From contig MU831868.1 in the NCBI GenBank assembly GCA_029204225.1, forward strand, positions 1-64,000: a stretch of 64,000 bases of DNA, written 5' to 3'. The notes under the pieces are model-generated. The model saw nothing but the letters and a program-made list of their open reading frames with translations. It did not search any database and was not told the DNA's origin. Both the position numbers and the translations under genes were made by a program. Source of the DNA: Diphasiastrum complanatum (Eukaryota > Streptophyta > Lycopodiopsida > Lycopodiales > Lycopodiaceae). Positions 13,659 to 24,711 of this stretch are shown piece by piece (the stretch's first letter is position 1; each line of letters opens with the position of its first letter).

Positions 13659-13745
<87 letters not shown>
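13659..13745. repeat. (CT)n microsatellite
   Basis: About 43 CT units within the CACTA-like element. Confidence 0.9.
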
Positions 13746-13752
<7 letters not shown>

Positions 13753-13941
13753 TTTATTTTTTTTAAAAAGACTCCAAAATCTCTCAATATCTTCAACCAT
13801 ACATCTACACTTCACCTCTTCTCTCTCTTTCTCTCTCACAAATTACAAATCTAAGAATCCTAAATCTAATATTCTAAATAATACTAATAATCTATTACAA
13901 GACCATTCAAAACCATTTTAAATCAATGCAAAATTTAAAAA

Positions 13942-13976
<35 letters not shown>
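13942..13976. repeat. (AC)n microsatellite
   Basis: About 17 AC units. Downstream is an (aaac)n-like stretch, 14,017-14,070. Confidence 0.9.
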
Positions 13977-13978
<2 letters not shown>

Positions 13979-14615
13979 CATCTCTTTCTATCTTTCACAC
14001 TCTATCTCTTCTTAAAACAAACAAACAAACACCAACCTCAAACAAACAAACAAAAAGCAAAACAAACAAAAATCAAGCACCAACCTCAAACAATGATCTT
14101 CAACCACTGATCTTGAAGCACCCTCAAGCACTGATCGCCCTCAATCGCTCCAAAGACGCTCAAATCTGCAAAAAAAACAAAATGAGAGAGAAGGCGCTGG
14201 ATCGCGCGAATTCGAAGATTGAAATAGACGTCGGAATCCGGCGTCCTCCAAACACATTGAAATCTGACGTCTGTGCCCATTTAGGTCCGGAAAAATGTGC
14301 CAGATGTCGTGGACAGGCTTTTTGGCTTGCCGACATGGACGTCAAAATCCGACGTCCACGTCAAATTACACGTATTTTTTGTTTAAAATTTATAACAGGT
14401 CATATCCACGTCTGCAAATCAAAATTTGACATATCGGACTCCGACGTGCCTGTGATAAATTGGTTGCCGCCCATATTTTTCGATCGTCGGACTCTGATTT
14501 TTGGATTTTTTACTGGGACATCGGACTTCGACGTGTCGGATTGCGACGAATTATGAAATTTTTGAGCATACATCGGACGCCCACGTCGAAATATGCGCGA
14601 TATGTTATTGTGGTT

Positions 14616-16605
14616 GTTCTTGGACACATGATATCAAGACATGGTATTGCCACCGATTATTCTAAAATCAAGGTTATTGTGGAATTGCCACTGCCAACAA
14701 CAATTCGTGGAGTTTATGTGTTTATGGGTCATGCAAATTATTATCAAATTTTTATTATCTTCTTTGCGGATTTAGCAAGACCTATATACAAACTGACTAT
14801 TGTTCCTATTTGGACAGTAGAGGCGTTAGAAGCCTTTGAGAAATTAAAAAAAACATTAGCTTCAACACCGATACTGCGTTCTCCATATTGGACGATTGAG
14901 TTTCGTGTTCACACCGATGCCTCAAAATATGCAATTAGATCAGTTTTGACGCAGCCAGATGAATATAAAAAAGACTATCCAATACGATTTGCAAGCAGAC
15001 AGCTTACAGATCTAGCGAAGAACTATTCAACAACAGAATGTGAAGCGTTAGTCATGATTTTTTCTGTATGGAAATTTCGTCATTACCTCATGGAAATGCA
15101 CTTTGCATTTTATACGGATTATCAACCGTTACTTTACTTGGTAAACAAGATGTACAATATTGGGCGTATTGCCAGATGGTTACTGTTATTGACTGAATTT
15201 GACTTTCGAATTGTGGTTCATACAGGGAAGCAACATTGTCTAACAGACCATGTTTTGCGAATTGAATTCGTCCCAGTTAATACTGAAGTGGATGATGAAT
15301 TACCAGATGCTGCATTATTCTATGTAGAGGCAGTACTCGAGTGGGCAGCGGATATTGTTGAGTACCTGATGCTAGGACAACCGAATGACTCTTTGACAAA
15401 AGTACAGAAGAGACAATTGCTTCATAAGACTCGACCTTATCAATTGATTGAAGGACAATTGTATCATCGTGGATCAGACAATATTCTACGTAGATGTATT
15501 TTATCGTATGAAATATCAGATTTAATCATGTTTTCACATGATGGCATGGGCAGAGGACACTTCTCTACAGATATTATTGTTCGCAAACTTTTACAATCAG
15601 GTTGTTGGTGGCCTACGCTTCATAAGGACACAAAAAATTATATTCAAACATGTGATGTTTGCCAACGAGCACGACAACCTACTAGACGGAACTATGACCC
15701 TTATATCCAGTTTTATTACAAGCTCCATTTCAAAAATGGGGATTGGATTATGTTGGTCCTATTCATCTTGCCGCGCGAGGATCTCAAGCCTGATACATTA
15801 TCGTAACAACTGATTATATGACCAAGTGGGTTGAAGCCAAAGCTATCAAAGTTGTTGATGCAAAATCTACGGCCAAGTTTCTCTATGAAAATATTATTAT
15901 CAGATTTGGATGTCTAATCGAGATTGTCAGTGACTGGGGTACACACTTTGTTAATAAAGAATAAAGTGTTTATTGGAAGATTTTTTTGTTATACACAAAT
16001 TTAGTACTCCATATTATCCTAGAGGGAATGGCCAAGCTGAATCTTCCAATAAGATTCTCTGCACTATTATGACAAAAACAGTTGAAGCAACTCGGTCTGA
16101 TTGGAAACATAAACTACATGCAACATTATGGGCATTTAGAACCACTTACAAGAGTAGTACAAATCAAACACCCTTTCAACTAGTTTATGGTCAAGATGTT
16201 GTCATGTTGCTTGAATTTTTAATACCATCTTTACGCATAGCAGCAACATAGCGGTTAAATGATGATAAGTCTTTACAAGTACGTCATGAAGCATTGCACA
16301 AATTGTGTGAAACAAGATTGATGGCAGTTAATGCGTTAGCAGCAGAGAAAGCCCGCCGTAAGGCATGGCACGATCGTCATTTACACAAAAAGGATCTGAA
16401 AGGAGGAGATCTAGCACTGATGTACAAAACCAAGCTGATCAAGGAAAAATTGAATTTACCGGTGAAGGCCCGTATAGAGTGAAGGAAATCCTGAACTATG
16501 GAGCATTGAATCTTGAACACTTGGACAAAAAACGTTTTGATACTCCCGTGAATGACAGCCGATTATGCAAGTTTTGGCAGCCTGCTCTGCCAGTTCAGCA
16601 AGTAT
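14616..16605 (+). pseudogene. Reverse transcriptase thumb, RNase H and integrase of the Tat/Athila-like element
   Basis: It continues the frame cut at 12,508: LGHMISRHGI and IRGVYVFMGHANYY (thumb and connection), then RNase H with HTDASKYAIRSVL, STTECEALVMIFSVWKFRHYL and YTDYQPLLYLV. The integrase zinc finger follows (GHFSTDIIVRKLL through CDVCQRAR, to about 15,680). The catalytic core is in pieces: TTDYMTKWVEAKAIKV, IVSDWGTHFVN (second Asp), and YYPRGNGQAESSNK (Glu) from 15,973. Breaks include a frame change near 15,760, a TAA at about 15,962 and a TAG near 16,249. A C-terminal FDTPVNDSRLCKFWQP segment ends near 16,605, as is usual for this clade. Confidence 0.85.
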
Positions 16606-17429
16606 GATCCAAATGATTTTTTATTTTTCTTTGTTTTTCAATTTCTTGTTTTCACTACTTAATTGTTAACTTCTTTTGGAAAAGACAGTATAAAAAAAAA
16701 ACGAAGAAAAGAAAAAACGAAGAAAAATGAGAAAACACTGATGAGCAAAAGTCAGAAAGTAGTCAGATCTTTATGGGAAAATGATTTGAAAAATTATTTT
16801 TTTAGTCATGTTTTGCACAAACTGTGTTAGAATTGTTCGCTGAGTTTTCAAAAGCAAGATCCACCTCAAATATACCCATATTGATGGGCGAACGTTCTTT
16901 TCACCAGTTTCTACCTGTTTTTGAGTTCGGTGAATGATTAGCAATATGCCATTTTAAGAACCTTCGTCGACCACCTTACTCTCCTCAGGAACCTTTGCCG
17001 ACATGCCAGAACGACTTAAAATGCCAAAATCAGGTCGACTATAGGTTTAGATCCTACAAATTTGCATTTATGACACTTGGGTGAAGGATCCTCTTGGGCG
17101 AAGGTTTATCCTTCGTCAGAGACCTGGAAAACGTTCGTTGGATAGGTTCAGAGCCATAAAAACCTTCGCCAAGATTGTTATAGCCTATTTTCACAATACT
17201 GAACAAGCCTGTAAATTTTTGTTCAGAACTGATCATCCAAACTAGTATTCTGTATAATGGACCCACCAAATTCAGCTATAAGTAGGCTGAATTTGATTCA
17301 TTCCTCACTTGTGCTAGTGAAGCTCTTGCCAATTTTTCCAGCGACTAAAGCCTTCAAAACTTTCCATATTGTTTTCTGTTATACACTTGTTTTTCATATA
17401 CGTCTCAGTCACCTCGTTACACTATCCAT
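16606..17429 (+). other. Spacer between integrase and the extra ORF
   Basis: AT-rich, with repeated ccttcgcc/ttcgtcg/cgttcgtt words like those in the element's 5' leader. No domain was recognised in the short frames. Confidence 0.5.
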
Positions 17430-19182
17430 CGTGATGTCTCGTCTGCGACGGATATCATGATCCTTCCTAGCACAAGCATGGTCACTCAGTGGATGACCCT
17501 TGCGAAGCCTCTACTCATTGCAATGGGTATTCATGAGAGAGCCTTCTCAGGGAGAATCAGCATGGATTTTATTACTCTTGCCTTCAGTACGTGGAAGGAG
17601 GAGAAATCCAAATTTTACATTACCTTCTGAGGAGCCACACACAAGGTGCATGTGATTGAGGCCACCCTTGCTGCCATAGGGATAGCGTATAGTACCCAAG
17701 TCTCACCGAACCATAAGCAAGACAAACAGGCTATTAAGCCTTATATTGACATTACCAATGATCTGCACTGGACTAATGACGACTATCTTCTAGAGGCCAT
17801 TACTGATCCTACCATTCAGACTGCTACTAAGCTCCTCAACAATTTCCTGATGGTTGGCAAAGGATAGTTGAGTCCCAGGCCAAGATAGCCAAGGCTCCTC
17901 TAGAACCATATAACTGGTTCAAGACTGTCCTTGGAGAGCTCAAACGAGCTATCAAGAGCAACACCAGGCAGCAATTTGCTGCTGGCCAGATGTTGTCACT
18001 CCTAGCAGCCTCCCACCTTGAAAATAAAATCCATGGTTTTAGTATGGACGTCTATGAAGAAGCACCAACAGAGTCGTCTCAACAGGCATCGAGCTCACAT
18101 AGTCGATGTCGTCCACGCAGCGAGATCGTCATTCCTGACTCGCCTTCCGCGTCACGACGTCGTACTAGACAGACATCTTCAGCTGCGCTTCCACCCCCTG
18201 CTGCAATCTGCACTGAACTCCCTATTCCTCCCACTTATGATGCTTCCCTCGCCTCTACTTCCTCACAAGGTCAGTCTATGACAATTGGATCTACCATTCC
18301 AGTCACAGCTGCCCCGTCCGTCTCTTTTTCACATATCAGTGTCATTTTTCCAAACACACGACTATTGATGGACATGTTCGATGATTCCAACCCACTGGGC
18401 CCATATGAGACTTTTGTAATGCCCACCAGCCCCGGACCCTTTAAACTCCAATCCCCTTGAAAAGGATTCGAACAGTTCCATGATACTGCTACTAGCTTTG
18501 ATGATTCTTTTCAGATCAACCAGCAAGATCAAGTTGAAGCCGCACTAGAGACCCTTACGGTCGATCATGCTGTTATATCTCCAAAGCAGTTTGACGCCAC
18601 AGTACTAGAGGGTTTTGAGGCCGAAGATATATTTGAAGAAGAAGAATCGGCCACACAACAGAGGCCAGTTAGCATGATTTCTATTGGGCCTGCTCCTGCT
18701 CCTGCTGTTGCTGTGCCTACTACCATGGATTCTGGTGACGCAATGGGTCTTGTTTCTAACCTTGCGCACGTGATCCAGACCATGATTGATGAAAAGAAAG
18801 ACATGTCCAAGCGCATCCCCGATCTTGAAAAAGAGAATACCCTGACTAGCCAGAAGGTTATTCAGATCAACCACGAGTTAAAGATTGCCAGACGACACGA
18901 GGCAAAGTCTGAAGCTGATTTGAAAAAGGCCAATGAGTCCGCTCAACGACTAGAAGACTACGTGGCGACCCTTCAGAATGCACTCACCACGGCGCAGGAC
19001 AAGGTTGACAAGGCAGTCCCTTGTTAGCTAGACAATTGGACTTAGCAGCATTGGAACGCGAACGACTTCAAGGTGAATTGGACGCGACCACCCTTGAATG
19101 CGATTCCTACTTACAAACCCACATGCCTGATCGTCCAGTCACACTGGATGAGATCAGATACTTGTTGCGCAAAGTGGAAACC
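17430..19182 (+). pseudogene. Extra ORF downstream of integrase, first part
   Basis: Open stretches in overlapping frames (about 17,460-17,867, 17,880-18,460, 18,470-19,026 and 19,021-19,182) read as one long protein with a few stops and shifts. The N-terminal part is mixed alpha-helical in character (VTQWMTLAKPLLIAMGIHER; SKFYITF). The middle is Ser/Pro/Thr-rich (18,080-18,460). From about 18,770 comes a heptad-like coiled coil rich in Lys, Glu, Leu (DLEKENTLTSQKVIQINHEL). Such a third ORF is known in place of an env-like gene in Athila elements, and extra ORFs occur in Tat/Ogre. I see no signal peptide or membrane span, so env is not supported. A nested Copia splits it at 19,183. Confidence 0.6.
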
Positions 19183-20040
19183 TATCGAAAATATGATGGA
19201 TAAATTGTAGCGGAAACTTCCTACTTCTAGTGCATGACTACGCCTATCAAAAATTGGAAAAAGCAGTAGTGATGGAAATCACGTTCAATCTTTAGGAACT
19301 AATTATGAGATCGTTAGATACTAAGTGATTATGTAGCCAAACATGAAGTATTGAATTCTCAAACAATTTCTATTAGTTACAAAAGCAATACAGAGATGCA
19401 TGCATTCTGACATATACTGAATGCAATAAGAAGATAGTATTGATTCAGAAAATAAAATCAGATGCTAATGAGCGCAAAACAATAACGGATAAAAACCGCG
19501 CACTCTAAGCTGTCTTTGAGTAATTGAGAATAAGTCTGAATTAAGCGCAATGTTGATAAGCAGTGGTGCAATAGCAATATCTAAAATAACTCTAAGAAGT
19601 GAGTTAGAATGCTCGTGAGTGTTCAAGCTCGCAGGCTTGAGAGAGAGCTAACTATTCAAATGCTTCTTCAGATAATTTTGATAATTATTGTAAATTGTAT
19701 GAATATGAACAGCTATTTATACTAAAAAATTAGGTCGTCAATTGCGATCGCCAGTTGGCTGGTGATTCGCTGGCATCCATCTGGTTCCTTGTTATTGATT
19801 GATGATAAGTGGTGAAATTGGTCGTAAACGTTCTGTCTACTGTCACCCCCACAGGAAATGAACTAAAACAACCACATGCAACATTGTCACGAAAAGCGAC
19901 AGTGTCAGGATTTTGCGAAAAAACGTGACAGTGCCTTAAAAACTGATTTAGAATTGCCCTACACTTTGTCAAAGTCATGTCCTTAGCATTTTGAGGTACT
20001 TTGGACCGATTAGTCGATTGGTAAGGAGAATAATCCAACA
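19183..20040 (-). repeat. 3' LTR of the nested Copia element
   Basis: 858 bp. On the plus strand it starts TATCGAAAATATGATGG (the TG is mutated to TA) and ends CCAACA. It matches 22,439-23,585 except for about 290 bp absent before the last 35 bp. Confidence 0.9.
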
Positions 20041-20411
20041 CTCTCCCTTAATTTGAATCCTTGAATGACCTTCAAACTTAGTTCTACACAGAATCTTCTG
20101 TGTGTATCCAAACTTAATGCTTTGGTAAAAATATCAGCTATCATATCTTGCATTCTACAATACTGCAATCTAACCTCTTTGTTCAGAACTTTGCTTCTGA
20201 CGAAATGATACTTCAGTTCAATTTGCTTACTCCTGGAATGAAATCTAGGGTTGGCTGATAAAGCGATGGCACTTTGATTATCACAAAATAATGTCATCGG
20301 AGCATATTGATTCAGACCGATATCTGAGAGTAAGTTCCTCAACCATATTGCTTCCTTTCTAGCTTGAGAGACTACGATATACTCTGATTTAGTGGAAGAT
20401 AGAGCCATCAA
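20041..20411 (-). pseudogene. RNase H of the nested Copia element
   Basis: The minus-strand frame reads MALSSTKSEYIVVSQARKEA (the Copia RNase H STxEAEY-type motif with Lys), FCDNQSAIALSANP, KQIELKYHFVR and ADIFTKAL. The frame continues through the polypurine tract into the LTR. The core catalytic acids appear present in this part. It is separated from reverse transcriptase by about 200 bp that holds a stop. Confidence 0.85.
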
Positions 20412-21617
20412 AGATTGCTTGCGACTGTTCCAAGAAATTGAACCATTGTTGAGGAAGAATGTAAATCCAAAAGTAGATTTACGAGTGTCTACATCTCTTG
20501 CCCAACTCGCATCTGTTTAACCACTAAGGAAATTGAGTTTGTCGTTGCCGACTGCTCCATAACAAATGCAAAAGTCCATAGTAGCTCGAAGATATCTCAT
20601 GACTCTGATAAGAGCCTTCTAATGTGTTATACCAGGATTAGTCATAAACTGACTGAGAGAGCTGACTGCAAAAGCTATGTCTGGCCTGGTACAGATCAAG
20701 GCATACATAAGAGATCCTATAATAGAATGGTAAGGATACTCATGCATCTGTTGCTTCTCGTGAATTGTTTGGAGACACTGGTCCTTTGACAATTTGGGTC
20801 TAGGTATACCAATGCAGAAATGAACTTCGCCCAGATCGGTCATGTCGAATTCGAAAGATAACATTATCTTAGCTTCTTTTATCAGATCGATACTGTTGTT
20901 GAAAAGCAATGTATCATCCATATATAAAGTGATAATGATAAAAGACTGTTGCACTACTTTGAAGTAAACGTTTGAATTTGAAGAGCTAGATGTATAGCTG
21001 TGATCAATGAGGAAAGTATTGATCCTTTGAAACCATGCTCGAGCAGATTGCTTCAAGCCATAAAGTGCCTTATGGAGTTTGCACACATGATTGTGTTTAC
21101 CCTTGATAATATAACCTTCGGGTTGCACCATGTAAATGTCTTCTTCGATAACTCCATTGAGATATGTTGTCTGTACATCCATTTGATGTATTTCCAAATT
21201 TGCTGCAGCGGCAAATGATAGCAAAAGTCAAATAAAAGAGTGCTTGACTACTGGACTGAAAGTTTCAGTATCATCGATATTGTATACCTGAGAAAATCCT
21301 CTGACGATAAGTCGTGCCTTTCTTTTGTTGATGCTTCCATCTGCGTTGTACTTGACTTTGAAAATCCATTTGCAATCAACTATATTTCTGCTAGCAGTTA
21401 ATTTCGACAATCGTCCATGTCTGGTTCTTGATAAGAGATGAATAATCTTTATCCATAGCTTCTTTGCAGAGATCGAAATCAGGCTGACTGAGTGTCTCTT
21501 CGATAGATGTCGGTTCCTGAACAAGGTAGGTTGCAGACTTGTCGATATACCAATTGGGTGGTCTGCTGGTTCTTGAAGATCTTTTGGGTAATAGAGGAAG
21601 TTGATCGTTTCTATCAT
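20412..21617 (-). pseudogene. Reverse transcriptase of the nested Copia element
   Basis: The 5' part (21,617-21,228) reads NIVDCKWIFKVKYNADGSI and KARLIVRGFSQ; the 3' part (21,224-20,619) reads IHQMDVQTTYLNGVIEEDIY, LHKALYGLKQSARAWF and ITLYMDDTLLFNNS. Thus the Copia Y-x-D-D is present as YMDD. It ends at IIGSLMYALICTRPDIAFAV. Frame breaks near 21,226 and 20,618 separate the parts. Confidence 0.85.
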
Positions 21618-21764
21618 ACTGTATTTGCTGGACTACAACATCATCATCTTCTGACCCGCCGTTGATTCGTTGTTCGTCAGAAGTAGAAGAGCTTGGACCT
21701 TCAATGGGAATAGTCGCCTACAGAACTAGAAAGTTTAAAGCGTCAGGAGAATCTGACAGGTCGG

Positions 21765-22060
21765 CTACATAGGAACTGCCCTTTCCTTTGAGGTCTTGGA
21801 ACTGATCTTCGATGAAGAAGACATCCCGGCTAGTAAATATCTTCGACTCGATTGTATCGAACAACTTGTAGGCTTGATCTGAAATAGATTACATTTGATA
21901 CTTTGGAAGTCGAGCTTCTTCCTGAGATCACGAGGTATCTGCGCAAAAGCAGTACATCCAAAAACTCGTAAGTTTGATAAAAAAAGGTTTGGTACCTGTC
22001 CAAACTTCAAATGGTGTTTTATCTGAGTGGTCTTTAGTAGGACATATGTTCTGAATATAG
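21765..22060 (-). pseudogene. Integrase C-terminal fragment of the nested Copia element
   Basis: The minus frame has LSNLRVFGCTAFAQIPRDLR, the typical Copia segment after the integrase core. The catalytic D,D,E region is not present. The sequence passes directly into a gag N-terminus, which shows an internal deletion. Confidence 0.75.
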
Positions 22061-22166
22061 TTGTTGTTGAAACAGCTTCAGCCCAGAAGGAAGAGGATAA
22101 TAAGCGCGAAAGCTTTACCGTCCTTCAATTTCCACTTTGAGTCGTCGTCTTCAGGTTTTACTTCTA

Positions 22167-22289
22167 TACTGTGACAACATCCCATAATTCGTTGGCGATT
22201 AACAAGGTCTTCATCTTAAATTTCCATACATGATAATTGGATCCATTCAGCTTGTCTGCGATGAGATCGACTTTACTTTGAGAATCCAT
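22167..22289 (-). pseudogene. gag N-terminal fragment of the nested Copia element
   Basis: Starting at ATG 22,289 it reads MDSQSKVDLIADKLNGSNYH, then VWKFKMKTLLIANELWDVV, the usual Copia gag beginning. It stops at a TAG after about 41 codons and is fused to integrase sequence. Confidence 0.8.
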
Positions 22290-22424
22290 CTAGAACTTAA
22301 TCTCTCAATTGTATCGATGACGCTTAAGAAAACCAATTTTCTGATACTGAAAGGTTGAAAAGAACTTAAGAGTATTAGAGCTTTCACTTTGATATCATGA
22401 AGGAATCAGATAAACATAATAAAA

Positions 22425-22438
22425 TTGCTTTGATACCA
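22425..22438 (-). other. Primer-binding site of the nested Copia element
   Basis: The minus strand reads TGGTATCAAAGCAA immediately after the LTR end, close to the initiator tRNA-Met site TGGTATCAGAGC. Confidence 0.85.
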
Positions 22439-23585
22439 TGTCGAAAATAGGATGGATAAATTGTAGCGGAAACTTCCTACTTCTAGTGCATGACTACGCC
22501 TATCAAAAATTGAACAAAGCAGTAGTGATAGAAATCACGTTCAATATTTAGCAACTAACTTTGAGATCGCTAGATACTAAGTGATTACATTGCCAAACAT
22601 GAAGTATTGAATTCTCAAACAATTTCTATCAGTTACAAAGCAATACAGAGATGCATGCATTCTGACATATACTGAATGCAATAAGAAGATAGTCTTGATT
22701 CAGAAAACAAAATCAAATGCTAATGAGCACAAAATAATAGCGGATAGAAACCGTGCACTCTAAGTTGTCTCTGAGTAACTGAGAATAAGTCTGAATTAAG
22801 CACAATGTTGATAAGTAGTGGCGCAATAGCAATCTCTAAAATAACTCTAAGAAGTGAGCTAGAATGCTCAGGAGTGTTCAAGCTCGCAGGCTTGAGAGAG
22901 AGCTAACTATTCAAATGCTTCTTCTGATAATTCTGATAATTATTGTAAACTGTATGAATACAAACAACTATTTATACTAAGAAATTAGGTCGTCAATTGC
23001 GATCGCCAGTTGGCTGGTGATCCGCTGGCATCCATCCGGTTCCTTGTCATTGATTGTTGATAAGCAGTTAAATTGGTCGTGAACATTTTGTTTGCATAAA
23101 TGAACCATACTGTCACTTCTGCAGAAATTAACTAAAACAATCACAGGCAACATTGTCGCGAAAAGCGACAATGTCGAGATTTTGCAAAAAACGCAATAGT
23201 GCCTTAAAAACCGCTTTAGGGTTTCCCTACCCTTTGTCAGAGTCATGTCCTAGGCATTTTGAGGTAGTTTGGAGAATGCAAAGAATGCGGCATTCTTTCA
23301 AGTGAAAAATGCAACTCTACATATTTGCTTGCAAATCCTAACAAGCGAAAAGCGACATTGCATTTTTACACGAGATTTTTGACAGACAACAGCTTCGCAA
23401 AAAGCGAGAAACTGACGTGAGAGAGAAAAGCGACACTGTGGTAAACCTGTGTGTATTTCTGCAGACTGTGTAAAAACACTTGAAAAATTGCAGATTGTAA
23501 AAACGCGAGAAAATTCGCAAAACTGGATAAACAAAGGATGAAGTTTAAAACCGATTAGTCGATTGGTAAGGAGAATAATCCAACA
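22439..23585 (-). repeat. 5' LTR of the nested Copia element
   Basis: 1,147 bp, starting TGTCGAAAATAGG and ending CCAACA on the plus strand. It is longer than its partner because of the segment 23,270-23,550, which is rich in aaaagcgaca and ttcgcaaa words. Confidence 0.9.
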
Positions 23586-24378
23586 AAACCTATCATACTG
23601 CACTGGCGGGGTTTCAGGAAAAATTCGATAAACTCAAAAGGACGGCAACCACCGAGTTAGGCAAGGCCAAGGCCATTATCAAGGATTATAAAAAAGCCGC
23701 CGCTCAGGTGTTGGAAGTCGGGTCACAAATTCCAGTTCCATTGATGCCACAGTTTTCTCCTCAACACCAGGATCCGGGAAGAATGGATACAGAGTTGGAT
23801 TCAGGCATGGAACAGGGTGGAGCCCCCAAAGTCCAAGAAAAACAGCCAGTTCCACAGGCAACGCAAGCAAGTCCATCTTCATCAACGACCACACCATTGT
23901 TCATACGACCAATCAGCGTCGAGGACCAGATCCAGAGCTTTTTAGCACAACATCCTCATGAGTCCTCGCGTGGTGGTTGGGTTCTCAAGTTTAAGACCTT
24001 TGAAATTGAGGTCGGCAAAGAATTGGATAAGATATCCGCATTGGGGGAGCAGCCGACTTGGAGAGTTATTTTGAGAAAACTCCAGAATCTATCGGGAGTT
24101 ATGTGGCCAGCCCTCGCCAATTGCGCGTAGATCCATATTACATACCAATGCCCAACAAGAATAAGTGGAAGGATTGGGGATTGGCCATAGACAAAAGTAC
24201 TATCCATACGCCGAACTGGCCAATCATCCACCAACCAAATAGTTGCGAGATATCAATGGACTTCCGTCGAGCCTTACAAGCTTACCAGCGGGAGTATATC
24301 CGCTCTCCTGATCCCACAGTCAGGCAATTGGCGTTGTTTGCAAAAGATCTCACTTTCTTGGCGTCTGTGGCAACGTGA
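23586..24378 (+). pseudogene. Extra ORF of the Tat/Athila-like element, second part
   Basis: The frame resumes after the Copia insertion with a helical, Lys/Glu/Ala-rich stretch (KLKRTATTELGKAKAIIKDY), then a Pro/Gln/Ser-rich linker. A C-terminal domain follows: VEDQIQSFLAQHP, KFKTFEIEVGKELDKISALG and, after a one-base shift near 24,060-24,130, DPYYIPMPNKNKWKDWGL and MDFRRALQAYQREYI. The stop is at 24,376-24,378. The function is unknown. The size of the combined ORF (over 800 codons) and its place between integrase and 3' LTR suggest an element-specific protein, not captured host sequence. Confidence 0.6.
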
Positions 24379-24478
24379 CGGAAAGATTGTCTTCCTACTT
24401 TGGCATTCAATGACGTGATGCAAATAAAAGCCCGTAGTAACTGCATCTCGCAGGTGTCATGGTACCGCCACCAGTTTT

Positions 24479-24490
24479 GGTGGGGGATAC
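24479..24490 (+). other. Polypurine tract
   Basis: ggtgggggatac abuts the 3' LTR start and would prime plus-strand synthesis. Confidence 0.7.
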
Positions 24491-24711
24491 TGTTGGAGGG
24501 TTTGTGGATCCCAAGACAACCCTAACCCCAGTTAATAAGTGAGAGGGATTTGGCCTGCGTGTGTAAGTCCAACTCGATGATCACATAGAGATTCAATAAG
24601 AAGACTTTAGGCCTTTTTGCGGGACTTTTAATGTCGCAGGGCCTAAATGTCAAGTTAGTGAATAAAGTTGGGTTTCCCTCCAATTTTGGATGGTTCCCAC
24701 TCTTTTTTTAA
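24491..24711 (+). repeat. Truncated 3' LTR of the Tat/Athila-like element
   Basis: Matches the first 220 bp of the LTR at 4050 with a few substitutions and small indels (for instance a missing accct near 24,551). It stops in the ctttttttaaa run, after which Copia-type sequence begins. Confidence 0.85.

Larger units (their letters stand above)
12509..14612. mobile_element. Non-autonomous CACTA-like (EnSpm) DNA transposon
   Basis: The 2,104-bp block splits a reverse transcriptase frame and is flanked by GTT on both sides (12,506-12,508 and 14,613-14,615). Removing the block and one GTT restores the expected reading frame. Ends are inverted: CACAACAACA at the left and CACAATAACA as complement of the right end. 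Both subterminal regions are packed with GACGTC and GTCGGAnTCCGAC-type words in direct and inverted orientation. A CACnn terminus, a 3-bp duplication and subterminal repeat arrays are the hallmarks of CACTA elements. No transposase is encoded. The middle is AT-rich and filled with CA and CT microsatellites. Confidence 0.85.
19183..23585 (-). mobile_element. Copia retrotransposon inserted in the extra ORF, internally deleted
   Basis: Two LTRs (19,183-20,040 and 22,439-23,585) flank minus-strand Copia sequences. AAACC occurs directly outside both ends (19,178-19,182 and 23,586-23,590), the expected 5-bp target duplication. Removing the element and one AAACC rejoins the coiled-coil frame of the host ORF. 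Inside, on the minus strand, are a primer site, an N-terminal gag piece, an integrase tail, reverse transcriptase, RNase H and a polypurine tract (aagggagag, complement of 20,041-20,049). Most of gag, protease and the integrase core are missing. Confidence 0.92.

Noticed and set aside
12550-14560. Frames in the GACGTC-rich parts of the CACTA-like element
   Set aside because: Open frames reflect the repeat words; no transposase motif is present.
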